Under the pieces are notes generated by a model. That model ran no database searches. It was not told the origin of the DNA and was given only the letters and a program-made list of their open reading frames with translations. Shown here in pieces: positions 58,477-64,000 of a stretch of DNA of 64,000 nt. The stretch is from contig NZ_WSRO01000002.1 of assembly GCF_009769735.1 (NCBI RefSeq), positions 8,791,001 through 8,855,000 of the forward strand. The letters run 5' to 3'. Both the position numbers and the translations under genes were made by a program. Source of the DNA: Streptomyces sp. BA2 (GTDB lineage Bacteria > Actinomycetota > Actinomycetes > Streptomycetales > Streptomycetaceae). Within the stretch, counting starts at the first letter, position 1; each line of letters opens with the position of its first letter.

Positions 58477-59337
58477 TCACGGACGCGTCGCGGCCTGGGC
58501 GACGGCCGTCCCGAAGGCCGCCATGCCCCGGGCGTTGGGGTGCAGCGGCGCCGCGACGCTGGTGGGCACCAGACCCTCGATGTAGCGCTCGGACGGCGCC
58601 GCGCAGGTGTCGTGCCCGGCGCTGACGGCAGCGGTGTCGACGTACGTGGCGTCGTGGGCCCGGCTCTGCTCCGCGAGGACGCCGTTGAGCTGGTTCACGC
58701 GTGCCTGGAGGTAGTTGGCGTCCTTGTCCCAGAGGGGCTGGGTGGGCCAGCAGCCGTCCTTGCGGATGTAGGTGGCGTACCCGGCGACGACGATCCGGGC
58801 GTTCGGGGCGCGCCGCTGCACCTCGTCGAGGGCCTTGCCGAAGGTGGCGCTCCAGGCGTCGATGGCCTTCGCGGTGGGGTCGCCGTTGGCCGCCGCGGTG
58901 TCGGCGCAGGAGATGCCCGCCGGCTTCGGCAGGAGGTTGACGCAGCCGAGCGCCTTGCTGACGAGACTGACGTCGTTGCCGCCGATGGTCACGGTCACCA
59001 GGTCGGTGCTCGGCTTCAGGGCCTCGTATTGGGGCGGCAGCAGGCCGAACTGGCGGCCGGAGAAGTCGCTCACCGTCGCGCCCGAGCAACTGACGTCGGT
59101 GAGCCGCGCGCCCAACGCCTCGGCGACGACGGCCGGATAGTTCCGTCCGGAGCGCAAGCAGGACCACTGGCTCTGGTCGGGGATGAGGGGACCTGCCGCG
59201 AACGAATCGCCGATGGCGACGTACTCCAGCTCCTCCTCGGCCGGCGCGGACGCCGCTCCGGCCGGAGACACTCCGAGGACGCAGGCGGACAGGGCGGCGG
59301 CCATGACCGCGGTGGTGCGGGCACGTGTGGGGCGCAC
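58477..59337 (-). CDS. secreted SGNH/GDSL esterase-lipase
   Basis: A 286-residue exported SGNH hydrolase. After the signal peptide (about 1-30) come block I VAIGDSFAAGP (serine), block III VTVTIGGNDVS (asparagine) and block V PLHPNARG (histidine). Six or more cysteines suggest the disulfide-bonded Streptomyces lipase type. The start is GTG 59337, with GGAG five bases upstream; the frame extends to 59394 without support. It is divergent from the CdaR-like regulator gene (108 bp gap) and forms an operon with the alpha/beta hydrolase. Confidence 0.88.
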   Translation of the reverse strand: MRPTRARTTAVMAAALSACVLGVSPAGAASAPAEEELEYVAIGDSFAAGPLIPDQSQWSCLRSGRNYPAVVAEALGARLTDVSCSGATVSDFSGRQFGLLPPQYEALKPSTDLVTVTIGGNDVSLVSKALGCVNLLPKPAGISCADTAAANGDPTAKAIDAWSATFGKALDEVQRRAPNARIVVAGYATYIRKDGCWPTQPLWDKDANYLQARVNQLNGVLAEQSRAHDATYVDTAAVSAGHDTCAAPSERYIEGLVPTSVAAPLHPNARGMAAFGTAVAQAATRP

Positions 59338-59444
59338 GGGCTCTCCAGTGTGGGGTGTACCGGGGGTAACGGACGCCCTTATGATCCGGGCCATCGACGC
59401 CTTGGTGTTCTAGGCGCGCAACCAGACTTTCCGAGGGGTCATTT

Positions 59445-60656
59445 GTGACCGGTGACAAAAGCGTCAGCCGCTTCCTGATCGCCGACGTACCGAGGCTGGC
59501 CGCGACCGTCACCCGGCGCATCGCGGACGACCTGCCGGTCTACGGGCGGCTGCCCGCCGAGGAACTCCACGGGGACGTCCGGGCCATCGTCGACATGACG
59601 ATCCGCGCCTTCGCCGAGGTGCTGCGCACGGAACGCATGCCGCCCCCGGAGTTCCTCGAGACGGTGCGCCGCTCGGCGGCCAAGCGCGCGGAGGAACGAC
59701 TCCCCGTGGAGGCGGTCGTCAGCGCCTACTACTACGGGGCCCGCATCTGCGTGGACGAGATGACGGCGACGGCCGAACCGCACGACCTGATCGAGGCCCA
59801 CCGGCTCCTGCTCGACTGCCTGCGGGAGATCACGGCCGCCGTCACGTCGGGCTACGTGGAGGAGAGCCAGTCGCTGATAGGGGAGCGCGACGCGGCCCGC
59901 CACACCGTCCTGTCCGCCCTGCTCGACGGCAGAGGCCCCCAACTCGACTCCGCCCACCTGGGGATACGCCTCCCGCCGTGCTATCTGGTGCTCGCCTTCA
60001 CCATCGGGCGCCACCCCGACGAGGACCGCGAGGACGTCGACGCCACCGTGGCGTCACGGCGCAAGATCAGACGCCTGCGTACGGAGCTGGACCGCGCCCT
60101 CGGCCACCCCGTCCTCTCCCGCCTGTCCGCCGACGAGGGCCTCGCGCTCATCCCGTCCGACGCGGTGCCGGACCGCGCGGCCGACACCGACCGGCCCCGG
60201 CTCGAGCGGCTGACGGCATCCCTCATCACCGTCAGCGGAGTGCCCCTGGTCGCGGGCGTCGCCGCGAGCACCCCGGCCGACGTCCCGCACGCCGTCCGCC
60301 TCGCCACCGAGCTGCGCGACACCGCGACGGGCACGGGACGACCGCCGGGCGTCTACCCCCTGACCGCGCTGCTCCTCGACTACCAGCTCACCCGCGCCAG
60401 CCCTGCCCGCGCCCACCTGGCCGCGCTCCTGGCACCCCTGACGGACGGCCCGGACCTGCCGGCGACCCTGCGGACGTACTTCGCGTCGAATTTGGACCGC
60501 CGCGAGACGGCGGCACGGCTGCATGTGCACCCCAACACCGTCGACTACCGCCTGCGCCGCATCGCCGCCCTGACGGGCCTCGACCTCGCCGCACACACCG
60601 ATCTGCTGACGCTGCGGGCGGCACTGAGCGCGTACGACGCGGCGGGGTCCGTCTGA
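59445..60656 (+). CDS. CdaR/PucR-type helix-turn-helix regulator
   Basis: A 403-residue regulator with an N-terminal helical RsbRD-like sensor region (about 20-150: DLPVYGRLPAEELHGDVRAIV, YYYGARICVDEMT), a middle GGDEF-like degenerate domain and a C-terminal PucR HTH (LRTYFASNLDRRETAARLHVHPNTVDYRLRRI). The GTG follows GAGGGG. It diverges from the SGNH hydrolase gene and is the probable regulator of that operon. Inducer unknown. Confidence 0.85.
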   Translation: MTGDKSVSRFLIADVPRLAATVTRRIADDLPVYGRLPAEELHGDVRAIVDMTIRAFAEVLRTERMPPPEFLETVRRSAAKRAEERLPVEAVVSAYYYGARICVDEMTATAEPHDLIEAHRLLLDCLREITAAVTSGYVEESQSLIGERDAARHTVLSALLDGRGPQLDSAHLGIRLPPCYLVLAFTIGRHPDEDREDVDATVASRRKIRRLRTELDRALGHPVLSRLSADEGLALIPSDAVPDRAADTDRPRLERLTASLITVSGVPLVAGVAASTPADVPHAVRLATELRDTATGTGRPPGVYPLTALLLDYQLTRASPARAHLAALLAPLTDGPDLPATLRTYFASNLDRRETAARLHVHPNTVDYRLRRIAALTGLDLAAHTDLLTLRAALSAYDAAGSV

Positions 60657-60713
60657 TGCATCCGGCTGATGGGCGGACGCGGATGTACGAGAAGGGCAGA
60701 ATCCCGAATCGTG

Positions 60714-61850
60714 ATGATCTCCGTGCGCGAACTGAACCGAGCCACCCTCAGCCGCCAACTGCTGCTGGAGCGTGAGCCGCTGACCGTCCAGGAAGGCATG
60801 CGGCGCGTGGTCGCGCTCCAGGCGCAGCAGCCGGTCTCGCCGTACCTCGCCCTGTGGAACCGGCTCACCGGTTTCACCGCTGCCGACCTCGACGCCGCGT
60901 TCACCGAGCGTTCGCTGATCAAAGCGACCCTGATGCGGATCACGCTGCACGTCGTGCACGCCGAGGACTACCCCGCCTTCCGTGCGACGATGCAGCCCAC
61001 GCTGTACGCCTCCCGGCTCGGCTTCCGCTTCGCCGCCTCGGGGCTGACTCCGGCGGACGCCGACGAACTGGTGCCGGAGCTCCTGGACTTCGCCGACCAT
61101 CCGCGTACCTCGGCACAGATGCAGGCGTGGGTCGAGGAGCGGCTCGGCGCGGAGAAGAAGGAGGGGGTGTGGTGGGGGCTGAAGGCGTACGCGCCGTTGC
61201 ACCATGCCCCGACGGACGCGCCCTGGTCCTTCGGCCTCCGGCCGTCCTTCGTCGCAGCCCGAAGCGGACCCGTGCCGACGGGCCGGGAGGCGGACCCGCA
61301 GGCGCTACGGACCTTGATCCTGCGCTATCTGGGAGGGTTCGGGCCCGCGTCGGTCGCGGACGTGGCGCAGTTCGCCATGGTGCAGAGGGCACCCGTGCGC
61401 GCGGCGCTCCTTGCCCTGGGAGACACTGTCGAGCAGCTCCAGGGTCCGGACGGGGAGGTGCTGTTCGACCTCCCGGGCGCTTCTCGGCCACCTGCGGAAA
61501 CCCCCGCTCCTGCCCGGCTCATGGCCATGTGGGACAGCATTCTGCTGGCGTACGCCGACCGCGGCCGGGTGATACCCCCGGCCTACCGGCCATGGGTGAT
61601 CCGGCGCAATGGTGACGTACTGCCCACCTTGCTGGTGGACGGTCAGGTCGCAGGTGTGTGGCGTCTGCTGGAGGACGGCATCGAGGCAACGGCCTTTCAC
61701 CCCCTGTCACCCGCGGCTTGGGACGAACTCGCCAAGGAGGCCCAGTCCCTGACGGCCCTCATCGGCGACCGCGAGGCCGCGGTCTACAGCCGATATCACC
61801 ACTGGTGGGCGAAGCTTCCCGAGGCTGGGGCCGAGGTGCGGATGCTGTAG
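60714..61850 (+). CDS. AlkZ-like winged-helix DNA-binding protein (HTH_42)
   Basis: A 378-residue protein of the HTH_42/YcaQ-AlkZ superfamily. RVVALQAQQPVSPYLALWNRL (residues about 31-50) includes a Q-x-Q motif at the place where AlkZ glycosylases have their catalytic residues. Other family stretches are RTSAQMQAW, LRYLGGFGPASVADVAQF (tandem winged helix) and WDSILLAYADRGRVIPP. AlkZ-type enzymes unhook interstrand crosslinks from DNA and protect antibiotic producers; most Streptomyces paralogues have no known lesion. ATG 60714 is preferred, with GTG 60711 as neighbour; no clear ribosome site. Convergent with the lectin-like fragment, overlapping its tail. Confidence 0.82.
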   Translation: MISVRELNRATLSRQLLLEREPLTVQEGMRRVVALQAQQPVSPYLALWNRLTGFTAADLDAAFTERSLIKATLMRITLHVVHAEDYPAFRATMQPTLYASRLGFRFAASGLTPADADELVPELLDFADHPRTSAQMQAWVEERLGAEKKEGVWWGLKAYAPLHHAPTDAPWSFGLRPSFVAARSGPVPTGREADPQALRTLILRYLGGFGPASVADVAQFAMVQRAPVRAALLALGDTVEQLQGPDGEVLFDLPGASRPPAETPAPARLMAMWDSILLAYADRGRVIPPAYRPWVIRRNGDVLPTLLVDGQVAGVWRLLEDGIEATAFHPLSPAAWDELAKEAQSLTALIGDREAAVYSRYHHWWAKLPEAGAEVRML

Positions 61851-62047
61851 CGGGCGACGGCGAAGATCCGCCACCGGCCGGTTCCCGCGGCCCGGTCCTT
61901 GGACTGGGAGGTGGACACGTCGTACTTGGCCCCGGAGGTCCTCTGCCCGTCGCTGGCGTGACCGTTGGTGTCCAGGTAGCCGCCTTGCCAGCCGTTGTAG
62001 CCGTTCTGCAGGTGGATCTGGTCGCCGTACTTGAGCTCGTTCGCCAT
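61796..62047 (-). pseudogene. truncated beta-trefoil/lectin-like gene
   Basis: The first 60 residues (MANELKYGDQIHLQNGYN, then QGGYLDTNGHAS and GTGRWRIFAVAR) look like the first repeat of a small bacterial beta-trefoil protein. Homologous proteins should continue with further repeats. Here the frame runs antisense into the AlkZ-like gene and ends after 83 residues, with an unrelated tail. GAGGGGAAG precedes the ATG, so a stub may be translated. Probably truncated by the event that placed it against the AlkZ-like gene. Confidence 0.55.
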
Positions 62048-62131
62048 GGGACTTCCCCTCAGTGGACGATGCTGCAGGCAGCCCCCGGCGTGCCGGCCTT
62101 GGCCCAACCCCCCGGCGGGAACACCAGACAT

Positions 62132-62275
62132 CCTGGGGCAGGCCCGGCGTACGGGGTGAACCGCGCGGGCGCGGGCCAGGTGGGCGGCGTGGTGGCCGGG
62201 GCCCGGTCCGATGTCGAGCACGCGTCTGCCCCGGATGTCCCCGAGGGCCTCGGCTCCGGGGGCGACGCCGGGGGA
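62132..62275 (-). pseudogene. fragment of a SAM-dependent methyltransferase gene
   Basis: In one frame an isolated motif I block occurs: EALGDIRGRRVLDIGPGPGH then HAAHLARARAV. This is unmistakably a methyltransferase SAM-binding motif, but no start, motif II or downstream part exists. It lies between the lectin-like fragment and the polyprenyl synthase gene, in a 560-bp zone with no intact gene. Confidence 0.6.
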
Positions 62276-62412
62276 TCGACGCCGGGTCAGAGTCCCCAGT
62301 CGATGCGGTCCGGTCCGGCCGGTGAGTAACCGTGGTCCCGCTGCCGTTGCCCCTAGAGGGGCCAACTGTGTTCGTTCGCCCGGGGTGTTGGCATGAAGGG
62401 CTCTCCTTCAGA

Positions 62413-63489
62413 TCATCGGGTTCTGCGGGTGTTCCACTGCGGTAGTTGCTCGAAGAGGGCGACGGCCTCGCTGTTCCAGTGCCGGTGCCAGGAGCCGGCT
62501 TCGGTTGTTGCGGCGTGGGCGTAGTGGTCGATGGTCTTCTGCAGGCGGGTGTGGACGTCGTGGCGGTGGGCGATGTCGCGGATATGGTCGATGGTCCGGG
62601 GCGTGGCCTCGGGGTTGCCGAGAGCCGCTTTGACGGCGTCGTGATCGTCGCCCGTGAGGGCAAGGAGCTCGCGGGTCAGGTAGGTGTGGCGGCCGGCCCG
62701 CAGGTCGGCGCCCCTGGGTTTGCCGGTGACGTCGGGGTCGCCGAAGAGGTCCAGGTAGTCATCACGCATCTGGCCGCTGAGGCCGGCCAGTTGGGCATAG
62801 CGACGCAGGCTTTCCTCATGTTCGGTCAGGTCCTGGCCCGCGGCCAGCAGGCCGAGGCGCAAGGGGCCGAGGATGGAGTAGCGAGAGGTCTTGTACTCGC
62901 ACACCGTCTCCAGCAACCCCTCGTCGGCAGAGGAGTTCACATCACGTTCGAGGTCGAGAACCTGGCCGATGACGGTGTCGGTCGTCACCCCGAACTGGAC
63001 GTCGAGCATGGCCTGCCTGCGGTCGGCGGGCATGTCGGCCTCGAACAGGACGCGCAGGGCCAGAAAACCGGCGAGATCACCCACCATCATGGCCAGACCC
63101 AGCGCGGCCTGAGGGTGGTCCGGGAGGTCTTCGCGGCATGCGTAGTACGTCGAGAGGCCACCGCGTCGCATCGCTGAGTCGTCCATGATGTCGTCGAGGA
63201 CGAGCGCGTGGCTGTGGAGCAGTTCGAGACTCAGCGCGGCTTCCGCGAGTCCCGGTACCTCTTCCCGCGTGACGAGGCCGGCCGCCTCGTAGAGCAGCGT
63301 GACCCGGATCCGCTTCCCGCCGCGCAGCGACAACTGCGCAAGCAGTTCCAGACATCGCCGCGGGAAGCGGCCGAGCTGCACGCCGTTGAGGTCGGTCGCG
63401 AGCTCGGCGAAGTATTTCTCGAAGGACGCTTCGAACCGCTGCTGGTGACCGGCGGCACGCTCCAAGGCGCTGACGGCATGGCTGTTCAT
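62413..63489 (-). CDS. polyprenyl diphosphate synthase
   Basis: A 358-residue trans-isoprenyl diphosphate synthase. Substrate-binding GGKRIR (residues 57-62), the first aspartate-rich motif DDIMDD (99-104) and the second motif MRDDYLDLFGD (about residue 240) are all present, so the enzyme should be active and yields a C15-C20-class or longer chain; chain length cannot be read reliably. ATG 63489 was chosen; the frame extends through an 18-bp repeat to 63552. It follows the MFS gene on the same strand, possibly as an operon. Confidence 0.87.
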   Translation of the reverse strand: MNSHAVSALERAAGHQQRFEASFEKYFAELATDLNGVQLGRFPRRCLELLAQLSLRGGKRIRVTLLYEAAGLVTREEVPGLAEAALSLELLHSHALVLDDIMDDSAMRRGGLSTYYACREDLPDHPQAALGLAMMVGDLAGFLALRVLFEADMPADRRQAMLDVQFGVTTDTVIGQVLDLERDVNSSADEGLLETVCEYKTSRYSILGPLRLGLLAAGQDLTEHEESLRRYAQLAGLSGQMRDDYLDLFGDPDVTGKPRGADLRAGRHTYLTRELLALTGDDHDAVKAALGNPEATPRTIDHIRDIAHRHDVHTRLQKTIDHYAHAATTEAGSWHRHWNSEAVALFEQLPQWNTRRTR

Positions 63490-63510
63490 AGATGTTCGGG
63501 CCGACCTTCC

Positions 63511-63546
63511 TGGATGGCTCCATGGGTCTGGATGGCTCCATGGGTA
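63511..63546. repeat. 18-bp tandem duplication upstream of the polyprenyl synthase gene
   Basis: TGGATGGCTCCATGGGTC is followed by the same sequence with a final A. It lies in the gap between the MFS stop and the synthase start. Confidence 0.92.
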
Positions 63547-63565
63547 CTCCATTGAGCCATTGTGG

Positions 63566-64000
63566 CTATGCGCGCGCCTCGTCCGGTTCTTTGCTGGGTC
63601 CCGCAGCCGCGGCTTCCTGTCGAGGCCGGGTTCGCGTCCCCCAGCGTTCGAGCGAGGGGCCGACGGCGCCGACAGCGGCGAAGAACGCGCCGAGGAGCAG
63701 CCAGCCGGCCGTGCCGAGGCCGAGCACGACGGTGGTGAGGATGGCGGGTGCGAGCGCCTGGCCCGCGCTGAAGCCGAGCCCGAGAAGCCCTTGGTACTGG
63801 CCTTGGGCGTGGTCCGGTGCCAGGCCGAAGCCGAGGGCGAAGCCGGCCGAGGACTCCCATATCTCCCCGAGGCTGTGGACGAAGATCGCTGCGACCACGA
63901 GGCCTGCGGCCGCCCACACGGGAGTGTGCGCGGTCAGGGCCATCATCGGACAGCTGACGAGGAAGAGCAGCCCTGCCGTGCGGAACGCTCTGCCGCCTTC
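63566..64000 (-). CDS. MFS transporter, C-terminal part (cut by window edge)
   Basis: The frame stays open to the right edge, giving the last 144 residues of a major-facilitator protein. Three to four helices are seen, with WESSAGFALGFGLAPDHAQGQYQGLLGLGFSAGQALAPAI matching the helix 10-11 region of DHA1-type efflux proteins (PxxxRGxYQG-like), and a basic cytoplasmic tail. The N-terminus and substrate are outside the window. Confidence 0.8.
   Translation of the reverse strand, partial: EGGRAFRTAGLLFLVSCPMMALTAHTPVWAAAGLVVAAIFVHSLGEIWESSAGFALGFGLAPDHAQGQYQGLLGLGFSAGQALAPAILTTVVLGLGTAGWLLLGAFFAAVGAVGPSLERWGTRTRPRQEAAAAGPSKEPDEARA

Overview
The window is high-GC actinobacterial chromosome and almost certainly Streptomyces. 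The evidence is strongly G/C-ending codon use, frequent GTG starts, AAGGAGG-type ribosome sites, leaderless genes, and typical Streptomyces families: SpoIIE phosphatases, DUF5709, DUF6479, DUF6131, Methyltransf_19, F420-dependent LLM enzymes, MocR, PucR, Ku and mycothiol-type DinB proteins. I see no rRNA, CRISPR array, transposase or phage module. The content looks like chromosome-arm accessory metabolism rather than a conserved core.

Layout. 0-8.7 kb: acetyltransferase, GAF-SpoIIE phosphatase, PHP-domain protein, a three-subunit xanthine-dehydrogenase-type molybdenum hydroxylase, and a methyltransferase. 8.9-14.8 kb: secreted GH16-type hydrolase, F420-dependent oxidoreductase, succinate-semialdehyde-type dehydrogenase, aldo/keto reductase, HPP membrane protein. 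14.9-19.6 kb: D-glucarate catabolism (gudD, GntP permease, kdgD) with a divergent IclR regulator. 19.7-25.8 kb: small regulator and glyoxalase genes, then a signalling operon (receiver-SpoIIE phosphatase with a TTA codon, CHASE3-like histidine kinase, and a response regulator that has lost its central part). 26.3-28.8 kb: an aberrant serine-type tRNA-like locus, a cupin/zinc-ribbon protein and an ABC-F ATPase. 28.8-31.5 kb: polysaccharide lyase and alpha-L-fucosidase. 31.5-37.5 kb: stress and envelope genes (YceI, FUSC, CPA1 antiporter, GlsB) plus an unlisted 42-residue microprotein. 37.5-39.4 kb: membrane-anchored Mrr-like nuclease divergent from Ku. 39.6-51.4 kb: methyltransferases, PAP2 phosphatase, secreted sugar dehydrogenase, a MocR/PfpI divergent pair, an XRE/flavoprotein divergent pair, and a wrecked MFS gene. 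51.5-57.4 kb: PucR regulator convergent with a tight four-gene operon that fits conversion of D- to L-amino acids through N-succinyl intermediates. 57.5-64 kb: secreted hydrolases with a divergent regulator, an AlkZ-like protein, a zone of gene fragments, a polyprenyl synthase, and an MFS transporter cut by the window edge.

How it works together. Several blocks are self-contained catabolic units with a local regulator: glucarate/IclR, the D-amino-acid operon with PucR nearby, and the SGNH hydrolase with its CdaR-like regulator. The most unusual things are the tRNA-like gene with an oversized anticodon arm, the response regulator lacking its phospho-acceptor, the D-amino-acid operon, and at least ten short (12-24 bp) tandem duplications sitting at gene ends and leaders. 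All functions are inferred by reading the sequences; no database search was run.
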